Assembly (NCBI GenBank): GCA_017964255.1
Contig: JAGCSI010000081.1
Coordinates: 1-59,109, forward strand
DNA from: Bacteroidales bacterium
Lineage (GTDB): Bacteria; Bacteroidota; Bacteroidia; Bacteroidales; WCHB1-69
Reading direction: 5' to 3'
Length of the DNA stretch: 59,109 bases
Every line of letters starts with the position of its first letter. Position 1 is the first letter of the stretch. The notes beneath the pieces were generated by a model. That model did not search any database. It saw nothing but the letters and a program-made list of their open reading frames with translations, and was not told the DNA's origin. This document shows positions 1-8,815 of the stretch, one piece after another. A program made the position numbers and the translations under genes.

Positions 1-3000
1 GTGACTCCATCGTCACCCTCAACCTTACCATCAAGAACAAGACTTACGGAACTGATATCCAGGAGGCTTGCGACAGCTATACATGGATTGACGGCAACAC
101 CTACACTTCCAGCAACAATACCGCTACATACACCATTGTGGAAGGCAATGCTCAGGGTTGCGACTCTGTCGTCACCCTGCATTTGACCATCGGTCACAGC
201 AACACCGGCGACACAACGGCATTCGCTTGCAACAGTTTCACCTGGTATGGCGAGACATTCAACGAGACTCCCGCCGTTGCGCCCACTCATACTTTTACCA
301 ATGCCTCGGGTTGCGATTCCGTGGTGACCTTGCACTTGACAGTGAATCCGATAGTGAGTATGAACCGCATCAATAATCAGGTGGTGTGCAACAGTAAAAC
401 CACTACAAAAGTAAACTTTGGAACGAACAATACAGGTCCGGGCACAGTGAGCTACACATGGACCAACACCAATCCATCCATCGGTCTTCCGGCTAGTGGC
501 ACAACCGATTATATTCCCTCGTTCATGGCTATGAACAATACGACCGCTCCTATCGTAGGTTCGATTAAGGTAACTCCGAAATATTCATATGGTACAGCAG
601 AATGCGAGGGTATACCGATAACGTTTACCATCACGGTCAATCCGACTATAGCTGCGAACAGTATCAGCAATCAGGTGTTGTGCAACAATAACTCTACCGA
701 GGCAGTTGCGTTTGGCACGAATGCAACAGGAACAGGGAACGTAACATACGCCTGGACGAATACAAACACCGCAATTAACCTCGCTGCGAGTGGAAATGGA
801 ACAGGCATTGCTTCGTTCACCGCAACAAATAATACTACCAATCCCATTGAGGGAGCGATTTCAGTGACTCCAACCTATACCTATTCCGACAAGGCTTGTC
901 CGGGAACACCGGCGAACTTCACCATTACGGTCAATCCGACTATAGCCGCGAACAGTATCAGCAATCAGGTGTTGTGCAACAATAACTCTACCGAGGCAGT
1001 GGTGTTTGGCACGAATGCAACAGGAACAGGGAACGTAACATACGCGTGGACGAATACAAACACCGCAATTAACCTCGCTGCGAGTGGAAATGGAACAGGC
1101 ATTGCTTCGTTCACAGCAACAAATAATACTACCAATCCCATTGAGGGAGCGATTTCAGTGACACCAACCTATACCTATTCCAATAAGGCTTGTCCGGGAA
1201 CACCGGCGAACTTCACCATTACGGTCAATCCGACTATAGCAGCGAACAGTATCAGCAATCAGGTGGTGTGCAACAACAATTCTACCGAGGCAGTGGTGTT
1301 TGGCACGAATGCAACAGGACAGGGGAACGTAACATACGCTTGGACGAATACTAACACCTCAATTGGCCTCGCTGCAAGTGGAAATGGAGCTGGCATTGCT
1401 TCGTTCACTGCTACAAATAATACTACCAGCCCCATTGAGGGAACGATTTCAGTGACACCAACCTATACCTATTCCAATAAGGCTTGTCCGGGAACACCAG
1501 CGAACTTTACCATTACGGTGAACCCGACAGTGCAGATGAACAACATAGCAGATCAGGTGGTGTGCAACAATTATTCTACCGAGGCAGTAGTGTTCGGCAC
1601 GAATGCAACAGGACAGGGGAACGTAACATACGCTTGGACGAATACTAACACCTCAATTGGCCTCGCTGCAAGTGGAAATGGAGCTGGCATTGATTCGTTC
1701 ACTGCAACAAATAATACGACTGCTCCTCTAGTGGCTACTATTACGGTGACTCCGACATACATATACGAAAACGAGGGATGTGCCGGAGACTCGACAAACT
1801 ATACCATTACGGTGAACCCGACAGCACAGGTGAATAACATCAATAGTCAGGTGGTGTGCAATGGTGATTCCATACAGACAGTGGTGTTCGGCACGAACGC
1901 AGAGGGTGCGGATACGGTGACCTACAGCTGGACCAACAGCAATCCGGCCATCGGTCTTTCAGCTGCCACGGGAACCGGTGATTTGCCCGCTTTCCAGGCC
2001 GTGAATAATGGTACAGCGCCCGATAGTACAATCATTACCGTGACACCAACCTATTCTTATCGTGGAGAGGTTTGCGAGGGTACATCGACGAGCTTCACCA
2101 TCATGGTGAATCCGACCGTGCGGATGGACAGCATCTCCGACCAGATGGTGTGCAATGGCGGTTCCACAGAAGAGGTGGTCTTCAACACGGATGCAACGGG
2201 TGAGGGTATTGTAGTTTACACATGGACAGTTGACGTTGCGACTATCGGCCTTGCAAATGGTAGTGGAGATACACTTCCTTCGTTCACCGCTGTGAATGAG
2301 GGTACAGAACCCGTTGAGGCCACCATCATGGTGACCCCGACATACATCTATGCCAATGACAGTTGCGTGGGTGAGTCAACAAGTTTTACCATCACGGTGA
2401 ACCCAACGGTAAAGATGGATAGCATAGAAAATCAAGTGTTTTGTAACGGCAGTATGACCGACATAGTAGTGTTCGGTACGAATGCGACGGGCGAGGGTAC
2501 TGTGAATTACGAATGGATAGTCAATCATCCGGATATCGGCCTTTCAGCTGGTAGTGGCGATACTCTTCCATCGTTCACAACGTCGAACAATACAACCGCT
2601 CTTCTTGTAGCTACTGTTACGGTAACTCCAACCTATACCTACGCCAACAAAGCTTGTCAGGGAACCCCGACGAACTTCACCATTACGGTGAATCCGACAG
2701 CGCAAGTGGATAGTATCAACAGTCAGGTGGTGTGCAATGGTAATTCCACAGCAACTGTGGTATTCGGCACAAATGCCATGGGTGCGGATACCGTGACCTA
2801 TAGTTGGACCAACAGCAATCCGGCTATCGGACTTATAGCTGCCACGGGAACCGGTAATTTGCCAGCTTTCCAGGCAACGAACGATGGTACTGCCCCCGTG
2901 AGCACAACCATTACGGTGACACCAACCTATACTTATCGTGAAGTGGATTGCGAAGGCACCCCGATGAGTTTCACCATCACGGTGAACCCGACCGCGCAGG

Positions 3001-4379
3001 TGAATGACATCGGAAACCAGGTGGTGTGCAACGGCGCATTGACGTCACTGATCGAGTTCACAACGAATAACACTGGCGGCACAATGACATATACCTGGAC
3101 AAACGATACTCCAGGTATCGGTATTGACACTGTCGGAGGGGGTAATATTGAAGCGTTTACAGCAGTGAACAACGGCACAGAACCGGTAGAGGCACACATT
3201 ACAGTAACTCCTTATTTTAGCAATGGTGGTATGACTTGTGACGGTCCTGTCAAGGAGTTTACGATTACAATTAATCCAACGCTTGCGGAGAACAATATTC
3301 CCGATCAAGTGTGGTGTGAGGGTGCGTTGACCGATGCGGTGTTCTTCGGCACGAACGCAACGGGAGAAGGAACTGTGACATACGCATGGACGAATGACAA
3401 CCCGGGCATCGGCCTTGCTGAAACAGGAGAGCCAGGCTCGACGGGTATTGCACCGTTTATGGTGACGAACGGTACGACTGATCCAATCAGTGGAACCGTT
3501 ACCGTAACTCCGACCTATACTTATGCCAATGTGAGTTGCGTGGGAACTGCCGCAGTCTTTACCATTACGGCGAATCCAAATCCTCCTGTCTATGGTATTA
3601 CCGGCGATTCGGTCTTCTGTCAGAATCAGTATGCGGTGTATACTTATCCTGTTGAAAACACAGATCATTATTTGTATTCATGGTTCTTGCAAGACATTCC
3701 GGTAGGTGTGAATATCGATAGATTCACTTATTATCTCGCTCCGGATTCATTGTCGTACGATACCAATGTGGTGGTTAAATTGGAAGTCACGGATATTATT
3801 ACAGGCTGTATGTCCGATACAAGCATGAGACTGAGAATTTGCAGCCACAATTCCCCGGATACCACGTTCGTTATTCGGAAGAATAATACCAATATGCTAA
3901 TATGCAGACCGAAATCCAGTCCGGACGGGGTTGTGCATTATCAATGGGGATATACAGATAAGGAGAGTGGAAATGAGGTGATTTATACTTGGGATTACAA
4001 TTACTATCAATATGGACATGAACTCAACACAACATTATATGATTACTGGGTAGAAACATACATCATTTATGAGGATGTCATTTGCCGGAACAGAACATAT
4101 TATGTGGTTGATGAACCTGTTGGTGTTGAGAGTTACAATGACGATTTCAACGTGTTGGTATATCAACAGAGCGGACAATGCCGTCTGCGTATTACCAATT
4201 CTGGAATGCGTCACATTACAGGAGGCCTGTACGATATTTCCGGCAAGTTGTTACAGAAGATGGATTATGGGAAAGTTCCTGTGGTGGATAAACAGTTGGA
4301 TCTTGATTATGCCCATGGTGTGTACGTACTGGTATTGTACGCTGATGGGAAACGTTACACAACAAAAATCGCCTGGTAG
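1..4379 (+). CDS. Giant T9SS-exported repeat protein, 5' end missing
   Basis: The reading frame is open from base 3 (the gene begins left of the window) to a TAG at 4377-4379, about 1458 residues. The first ~115 residues carry two GCDSVVTLHL-type modules, the family found in the two other giant proteins of this window. Then come eleven units of about 98 residues, each starting with a variant of NxQVVCN and ending TPTYTY...FTITVNPT, probably Ig/PKD-like beta-sandwiches. Next is a ~200-residue unique region beginning at GDSVFCQNQ. The last ~85 residues (from GVESYNDDF, including GGLYDISGKLLQKMDYG) resemble a T9SS type A sorting domain, though the usual YPNP start is replaced by LVYQQSGQ. Inferred to be transported across the outer membrane and surface-attached or released, with a structural or adhesive role. 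No enzymatic motif seen. The next gene starts 2 bases downstream, so it may share a transcript with the signalling cluster. Confidence 0.85.
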   Translation, partial: DSIVTLNLTIKNKTYGTDIQEACDSYTWIDGNTYTSSNNTATYTIVEGNAQGCDSVVTLHLTIGHSNTGDTTAFACNSFTWYGETFNETPAVAPTHTFTNASGCDSVVTLHLTVNPIVSMNRINNQVVCNSKTTTKVNFGTNNTGPGTVSYTWTNTNPSIGLPASGTTDYIPSFMAMNNTTAPIVGSIKVTPKYSYGTAECEGIPITFTITVNPTIAANSISNQVLCNNNSTEAVAFGTNATGTGNVTYAWTNTNTAINLAASGNGTGIASFTATNNTTNPIEGAISVTPTYTYSDKACPGTPANFTITVNPTIAANSISNQVLCNNNSTEAVVFGTNATGTGNVTYAWTNTNTAINLAASGNGTGIASFTATNNTTNPIEGAISVTPTYTYSNKACPGTPANFTITVNPTIAANSISNQVVCNNNSTEAVVFGTNATGQGNVTYAWTNTNTSIGLAASGNGAGIASFTATNNTTSPIEGTISVTPTYTYSNKACPGTPANFTITVNPTVQMNNIADQVVCNNYSTEAVVFGTNATGQGNVTYAWTNTNTSIGLAASGNGAGIDSFTATNNTTAPLVATITVTPTYIYENEGCAGDSTNYTITVNPTAQVNNINSQVVCNGDSIQTVVFGTNAEGADTVTYSWTNSNPAIGLSAATGTGDLPAFQAVNNGTAPDSTIITVTPTYSYRGEVCEGTSTSFTIMVNPTVRMDSISDQMVCNGGSTEEVVFNTDATGEGIVVYTWTVDVATIGLANGSGDTLPSFTAVNEGTEPVEATIMVTPTYIYANDSCVGESTSFTITVNPTVKMDSIENQVFCNGSMTDIVVFGTNATGEGTVNYEWIVNHPDIGLSAGSGDTLPSFTTSNNTTALLVATVTVTPTYTYANKACQGTPTNFTITVNPTAQVDSINSQVVCNGNSTATVVFGTNAMGADTVTYSWTNSNPAIGLIAATGTGNLPAFQATNDGTAPVSTTITVTPTYTYREVDCEGTPMSFTITVNPTAQVNDIGNQVVCNGALTSLIEFTTNNTGGTMTYTWTNDTPGIGIDTVGGGNIEAFTAVNNGTEPVEAHITVTPYFSNGGMTCDGPVKEFTITINPTLAENNIPDQVWCEGALTDAVFFGTNATGEGTVTYAWTNDNPGIGLAETGEPGSTGIAPFMVTNGTTDPISGTVTVTPTYTYANVSCVGTAAVFTITANPNPPVYGITGDSVFCQNQYAVYTYPVENTDHYLYSWFLQDIPVGVNIDRFTYYLAPDSLSYDTNVVVKLEVTDIITGCMSDTSMRLRICSHNSPDTTFVIRKNNTNMLICRPKSSPDGVVHYQWGYTDKESGNEVIYTWDYNYYQYGHELNTTLYDYWVETYIIYEDVICRNRTYYVVDEPVGVESYNDDFNVLVYQQSGQCRLRITNSGMRHITGGLYDISGKLLQKMDYGKVPVVDKQLDLDYAHGVYVLVLYADGKRYTTKIAW
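354..3573 (+). repeat. Eleven tandem ~294-bp coding repeats (98 aa each)
   Basis: Repeat anchors recur at an exact 294-base step: GTATCAGCAATCAGG at 661, 955 and 1249, and AACCCGACAG at 1521 and 1815. Units 2 to 5 (about 640-1815) are almost identical at DNA level. Units 6 to 11 and unit 1 are diverged but keep the Q-V-V-C-N and TVTYxWTN cores. The identity gradient points to recent local duplication or gene conversion in the first half of the array. Confidence 0.9.
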
Positions 4380-4381
4380 TT

Positions 4382-5932
4382 ATGAAAATAGGAAAGTGTT
4401 TTTTATTGGTGATTTTCTGGTGCGGATGTTTTTCCGCGTCAATGTTCGCACAGTCAGTCAGAGATTTGATGCAGAGCAATGGTGCTGTCTATGAACTGGT
4501 GAATGAGTATGTGGAGAATTCAAACCTGACAGAGAACTATGCGGGCAAGGTGAATGTGTTCAAAAGTCTTTTTGCCACAGAACAGGCGGAACTGTATATG
4601 GACCACTTGTTATGGCAGAATAACAACGAAATGCTTGGCTCCGACAAGTTGCCATTGTCTGACTATTGCAGATTCTATCAGGGACAGCAGGGCAGTTTCT
4701 CTAAAAATTCCTATCTGGTCAGCGATGTGTCTGTCCAATTGGCAAGTTTGGCGGATAATATGGCTTATTATCAGGTTTCCTTGACCAAGACATACCGCTT
4801 GAATATGCTGAATGAAAAGCAGACTTACAAACTGTTGATGGATGTTCAGTATTCTTTCGCCTCAAAGAATGCCAAAATCACGGGTGTCAAATTAGCGGGA
4901 AAGAATAAAATGGAGCCTTTTATGATGGCCAATTATGTGAAAAATGAAAGAACTTTTTATGTTCCGGCGACATTGAAATTGGAGCGGGTAGATGGCAGTA
5001 CGGTAAATTTGGGAGAGACCGTGGAGCAGGTTAAGCAGTCTTCATACGACAATTTGAAAAAGAAGGGCAGCGCGGTGTATCTGTACGAGGAAAACAAACG
5101 AAGCCAGTATAGGGAACTTTCTGTAAGGACTGTGAAGAATGCGCTGGGAATAGAACTGGGTTATGCTCATCCTCTGATGTTTTCCTCGACGGTGGCAAAA
5201 CTGGATATGCAGGGCGCTTTTGACGGAGCGACAAGGATAACGGGGCATAAATTCCATGTAGGGATTATCTATCTTCGCCAGTTGTATGCCATAAACCGAC
5301 ACAGAGTCAGTATGGAAGGTGGACTGCAATTCGCTCTGTACCGTCAACGTTTTACGGCAGAGAATTATAAGGAGATTTATGAAACTGATGATGAAGAAGG
5401 TGAGAAATACACCAGAAATACCCTGGTGACGAACTACAATGAGTTGAGTCGCGCATGGTGTCTGGCAGTGCCTGTGACGGCCAGGTATGATTACTATGTT
5501 CTGAATAATATGTCGGTATTTGCCATGGTGGGCGTGAAATGCAACATTTTGTTTTGGAAGCCTGCCACAGCCATGTTTGATGCCCAATATTCAGGACAAT
5601 ATGGTCCGGAACTATTTAACCTGTTTATTGATCAGAATGGTTATTATGATTTTGGACGATTTGATGAAAATAAGCTGACACAGGAAAAATCAAACGCTAT
5701 GGGCTGGAATATGGAAAGTGTCTTGGCGCTTGGTCTGCAGTATCATTTTAACGAAAGTTGGTCAATGGAGGCTTCCGCCTCATGGATGCTTAAGTTGGTC
5801 AATGCCTCCAAACAAAATGGAACTGGTATGCGGCTGAGTGTCGACAGCGGACATTTCCAGTCCATCAACGATTGTGTAGGTGATGGTAAGAATACTATGG
5901 AATATCAAATTCGGATAAAATATAATTTTTAG
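4382..5932 (+). CDS. Secreted protein with outer-membrane beta-barrel-like C-terminus, function unknown
   Basis: 516 residues. The N-terminus (MKIGKCFLLVIFWCGCF, then SASMFAQ) is a signal peptide with likely cleavage after FAQ. Residues ~25-230 form a mixed domain without a recognisable motif. Residues ~250-516 have alternating hydrophobic/aromatic strands (for example AWCLAVPVTARYDYYVL and YQIRIKYNF) and end in phenylalanine, the usual terminal residue of outer-membrane beta-barrels. I infer an outer-membrane protein but cannot name the family. It starts 2 bases after the giant repeat gene and its stop codon overlaps the region of the next start, so translation is probably coupled. It is the first of two envelope proteins bracketing the kinase/FHA cluster, which suggests a sensor, anchor or output role. 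That role is inference only. Confidence 0.8.
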   Translation: MKIGKCFLLVIFWCGCFSASMFAQSVRDLMQSNGAVYELVNEYVENSNLTENYAGKVNVFKSLFATEQAELYMDHLLWQNNNEMLGSDKLPLSDYCRFYQGQQGSFSKNSYLVSDVSVQLASLADNMAYYQVSLTKTYRLNMLNEKQTYKLLMDVQYSFASKNAKITGVKLAGKNKMEPFMMANYVKNERTFYVPATLKLERVDGSTVNLGETVEQVKQSSYDNLKKKGSAVYLYEENKRSQYRELSVRTVKNALGIELGYAHPLMFSSTVAKLDMQGAFDGATRITGHKFHVGIIYLRQLYAINRHRVSMEGGLQFALYRQRFTAENYKEIYETDDEEGEKYTRNTLVTNYNELSRAWCLAVPVTARYDYYVLNNMSVFAMVGVKCNILFWKPATAMFDAQYSGQYGPELFNLFIDQNGYYDFGRFDENKLTQEKSNAMGWNMESVLALGLQYHFNESWSMEASASWMLKLVNASKQNGTGMRLSVDSGHFQSINDCVGDGKNTMEYQIRIKYNF

Positions 5933-5937
5933 TGGAT

Positions 5938-6522
5938 ATGAGGAAAAGTTTACTCCTATTATTAGTTCTCCTGTTCTCGCTTTCAATGGGCAAGGCGCAG
6001 AATTTCCATTTCTTCTGTATCAATATAGGGGAAAATTCTGACGGGGATTATATAGTGGAACAGATAGGTGAGGTCTTGAATAACATCTCATCGGGAGACG
6101 AGTTTATGGTGTATATACGTGGCGGTATCAGTAATAATGGTAAAATGTTTGATGCGTATATAGTTGATAATTTAGAAGATTGGAAGGAAGTGTCGCCTAA
6201 AATCAGTAGGCTGAAACAGTATTCTGTTTTGCCCAAACCTGAATATGATAATTTGCTGCGTCAATTTCAAAACAAGTATGAGGTCAATGACCAGACATTG
6301 ACTGCGAAAAAGAATATATATGTTTATTGGTTTGCCGACAAATTGTACTATGAGCGTTACGGTGGAGATATTCTGTTGAAGTTTTACAGCTCGTGCATGG
6401 GAAACAAGACTTGGGCACAGTGTAATATATATCCGGATAGGAGAGGCCTGTTTGCCGGCTTGTCTTTTGGTCAACTGGTGAATAATCTCTTTGTTCAATA
6501 TGGAAATATAAATATAAAATAA
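5938..6522 (+). CDS. Small secreted protein of unknown function
   Basis: 194 residues from the ATG at 5938. A GTG at 5932 that overlaps the upstream stop would add two residues, but the ATG gives a cleaner signal peptide (MRKSLLLLLVLLFSLSMGKAQ). The mature part begins NFHFFCINIGENSDGDY and contains a segment (VYIRGGISNNGKMFDAYIV) with an alternating pattern that could be a Rossmann-like or vWA-like strand. No family was recognised. It sits between the barrel-like protein and the zinc-ribbon/FHA gene, with only 5 and 7 bases to its neighbours, so it is very likely cotranscribed. The location is inferred to be periplasmic or extracellular. Confidence 0.75.
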   Translation: MRKSLLLLLVLLFSLSMGKAQNFHFFCINIGENSDGDYIVEQIGEVLNNISSGDEFMVYIRGGISNNGKMFDAYIVDNLEDWKEVSPKISRLKQYSVLPKPEYDNLLRQFQNKYEVNDQTLTAKKNIYVYWFADKLYYERYGGDILLKFYSSCMGNKTWAQCNIYPDRRGLFAGLSFGQLVNNLFVQYGNINIK

Positions 6523-6529
6523 ATTAGTT

Positions 6530-7489
6530 ATGCAGTGTAGATTTTGTGGATTGGAAAATCCGGAAGGAACGGTGATTTGCAGTCGTTGTGGTACTGTTTT
6601 AGGAAAAAGCGCTATCCCTGAGAATAATGCTCAGAATTATGCCGAAGGAGTAGGAGGCCAGGAACCGAAGTCAGGGAATGACAGAAGTTCATGTGAATTT
6701 TGTGGCTATCCATTGTTGCCCAATACAAAGGTGTGCCCCAATTGCCATAAAACTGTGGTTGAGGAAGAGGTGGAAATCAAGCCAATTGAGAATGTGGCGG
6801 GTGTTGACGAGAAAACGGATGTTGATGAGAAGAAGAACGATCCGAAGAAAACGGTAGTGGCAGTCGGTCATGCAGTAGATCCCAAGAAGACGGTCGTGGC
6901 AGGTGCTCCAGTGGCGCCCGTGGCAGATTCGAAGAAAACGGTAGTGGCAGGTGCTCCAGTGGCATCTGCGGCAGATCCGAAGAAAACGGTAGTGGCAAAT
7001 GCTCCTGCAGCATCTGTGACAGATCCGAAGAAAACAGTAGTGGCAAATGCTCCTGTTTATAAACCCAAGGATACGATTCCGGAGTTTAGACCGAAGGCTA
7101 CGGTAGTTGAAAACAAAGCCGCGCAGGATGTTAAGGACGCCAAGAAAACTGTTAATCCGTATGCGAACATCCCGCATCGTCAGCCGATGGCGGAGGCATA
7201 TTGCTCCATTGAACCGGTTCCGGATTCTCCCGCAGAAGCAGGTCGTCTCAAAAAGTTTGAGTTCGATAAGCAGCAAGTGGTGTTGAGACGCGAAAATACC
7301 GAACCAGGCAATAGTAGCATCACCTCGAAAGAGCAGGCGGTATTGACCTTCGAGAATGGAGCGTGGTATGTTGAGGACAAGAGCGCTTTCCAGACCACCT
7401 TTGTGAGGGCAGGACGCAAGTTGCAACTGCAGGATGGGGACATGATTTTGCTGGGTGACCGTAAATTTGTATTTAAAACGAAAAAATAA
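6530..7489 (+). CDS. Zinc-ribbon / multi-threonine linker / FHA-domain protein
   Basis: 319 residues, no signal peptide, so cytoplasmic. Residues 3-20 form a zinc ribbon (CRFC ... CSRC). A second one follows at ~56-75 (CEFC ... CPNC). Residues ~105-215 are a low-complexity linker with repeated KKTVV motifs (about 16 residues apart) and further KATVV and KKTVN motifs. The C-terminal ~80 residues (from KFEFDKQQVVLRREN to FVFKTKK) look like a diverged FHA fold, ending in GDMILLGDRKFVF. FHA domains bind phosphothreonine. In actinobacterial GarA/OdhI an FHA protein is switched by phosphorylation of a threonine in its own N-terminal tail. By analogy I infer that the KKTVV threonines are substrates of the adjacent kinases. 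The kinase gene starts 4 bases downstream. Confidence 0.85.
   Translation: MQCRFCGLENPEGTVICSRCGTVLGKSAIPENNAQNYAEGVGGQEPKSGNDRSSCEFCGYPLLPNTKVCPNCHKTVVEEEVEIKPIENVAGVDEKTDVDEKKNDPKKTVVAVGHAVDPKKTVVAGAPVAPVADSKKTVVAGAPVASAADPKKTVVANAPAASVTDPKKTVVANAPVYKPKDTIPEFRPKATVVENKAAQDVKDAKKTVNPYANIPHRQPMAEAYCSIEPVPDSPAEAGRLKKFEFDKQQVVLRRENTEPGNSSITSKEQAVLTFENGAWYVEDKSAFQTTFVRAGRKLQLQDGDMILLGDRKFVFKTKK
6845..7075 (+). repeat. 48-bp coding repeats encoding KKTVV units
   Basis: Copies of AAGAAAACGGTAGTGGCA or close variants start at 6845, 6884, 6932, 6980 and 7028. Spacing is 39, then 48, 48 and 48 bases (13 or 16 residues). Each encodes (D/S)(P/S)KKTVVA followed by an Ala/Pro/Val-rich spacer. Copy number is likely to vary between strains. 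Confidence 0.85.
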
Positions 7490-7493
7490 TACT

Positions 7494-8777
7494 ATGAAAC
7501 AGGATGTTAGTGTTTCTCGCTGTCAGTTCAAGCCAGGGGATTATGTGAACGGGAAATACCATGTGGAAGAACTGTTGGGAGAGGGAAGTTTCGGAATGGT
7601 ATATAAGGTGAGCGATCCGCAGGGCAGATTGTATGCGCTGAAGTTGTTGCCATTGTGGAAACGTGCTCCCTCGGAACGCGAGGAATTGGTACAACGTTTC
7701 AGAATGGAGTTTGACACGGGACGTATCAACAGCCCGTATTTGGTGCATTCCTTTGTGTACGACGAGGTGAAAGGCAATCCGTATATTATCATGGAGTATT
7801 GCCGCAAGGGCAATTTGTATAAGTTGTTTGAGGATTCAAAAGCCGACACTTCCAAAATCTTTTGCCAGATACTTTATGGTTTGCAAGCTTTGCACAAGAA
7901 TGGTAAAATTCACAGAGATCTTAAGCCTGAAAACATCCTGGTGAAAGAAGACAATGTTGTCGCACTGTCGGATTTCGGCACGTCAGGGGTAATCACCAGT
8001 CTTACGCGTTGGCAGACCCTTTTTCACAAAGCGGATGTGTTTGGGACATTTGCCTATATGGCCCCCGAGTTGTTCAATTCCAAGAAAAACAAGGCGGTCA
8101 TGTTACCTACCACTGATATATTTTCTTTCGGGGTGGTGGTGTTTGAGTTGCTGTGCAAGGATTATCCCTTCGGTTCCCTTGAAAGCGAGAAAGATCTGCA
8201 GCCCTATATGAAAAATGCGGAAAAAGGTTTGTGGAACAAGTCCAAAATTCGTGTGAAACCGGAATTGGCCAAATGGGAACCGGTGATAGATGGTTGCCTG
8301 AATCCTGACTATTCCGCCCGATTCCAGAAGATTGAAGATGTGCTCAAGGTGATGCCACAGCGATCCCTGCCTAAGAATGTTGTTTCGGTGGACTTTAACA
8401 CCGACCTCTCCAAGGGTGTTGTACTTAAGGTTATGCAGGGTGAGGCGTATGGCAAAAAATATGACCTGAACCAGTACCTGCAGCAAGACCAGTGTATTGT
8501 GACCGGAGGACGTTTGAGCGAGGATTACTCCAATAAAATCAACATCAGAGACTTCGATACCAGCTATATTTCCAGACGTCATTTCACCTTGGAATATCAT
8601 GCCGAGGATACTCATTGGTATATTCGTGACGGCCAATGGTACGATGGCCATTGGAATAACTCCTTGAACGGAACCTATGTCAATTCGCACGAACTGCAGA
8701 AGTTTGAGGGGTTGCCGTTGAATGCGGGCGATATCATCACCGTGGGTGAAGTGAAAATGCGTGTGGAAGGTGTATAA
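7494..8777 (+). CDS. Serine/threonine protein kinase with C-terminal FHA domain
   Basis: 427 residues. I chose the ATG at 7494, 4 bases after the upstream stop; the in-frame ATG at 7455 would overlap the previous gene by 35 bases. Hanks-type kinase: glycine loop GEGSFGMV (29-36), Lys50 in YALKLL, Glu72 as candidate helix-C glutamate, HRDLKPEN (140-147), DFG (160-162) and an APE-like motif in FAYMAPELF. After the kinase domain, residues ~320-427 form an FHA domain with SRRHFTLEY and NGTYVNS, hallmarks of phosphothreonine binding. No transmembrane segment is seen, so it is cytosolic. All canonical catalytic residues are present, so activity is expected. The FHA part could dock phosphorylated partners such as the zinc-ribbon/FHA linker protein encoded next door or the second kinase (inference). 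Confidence 0.95.
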   Translation: MKQDVSVSRCQFKPGDYVNGKYHVEELLGEGSFGMVYKVSDPQGRLYALKLLPLWKRAPSEREELVQRFRMEFDTGRINSPYLVHSFVYDEVKGNPYIIMEYCRKGNLYKLFEDSKADTSKIFCQILYGLQALHKNGKIHRDLKPENILVKEDNVVALSDFGTSGVITSLTRWQTLFHKADVFGTFAYMAPELFNSKKNKAVMLPTTDIFSFGVVVFELLCKDYPFGSLESEKDLQPYMKNAEKGLWNKSKIRVKPELAKWEPVIDGCLNPDYSARFQKIEDVLKVMPQRSLPKNVVSVDFNTDLSKGVVLKVMQGEAYGKKYDLNQYLQQDQCIVTGGRLSEDYSNKINIRDFDTSYISRRHFTLEYHAEDTHWYIRDGQWYDGHWNNSLNGTYVNSHELQKFEGLPLNAGDIITVGEVKMRVEGV

Positions 8778-8815
8778 GACTGAAAAATTTTTTTAATAAC
8801 CAAAATCATATTATC

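Noticed and set aside
1-186. Open frame at the left edge in a different frame
   Set aside because: It overlaps the true frame of the giant gene, which continues in phase from base 3 with family motifs (CDSYTWIDGNTYTS).
3045-3668. 207-codon - strand frame inside the first giant gene
   Set aside because: Antisense to a well-supported repeat protein, rich in Arg/His/Cys/Ile, no signal or domain.
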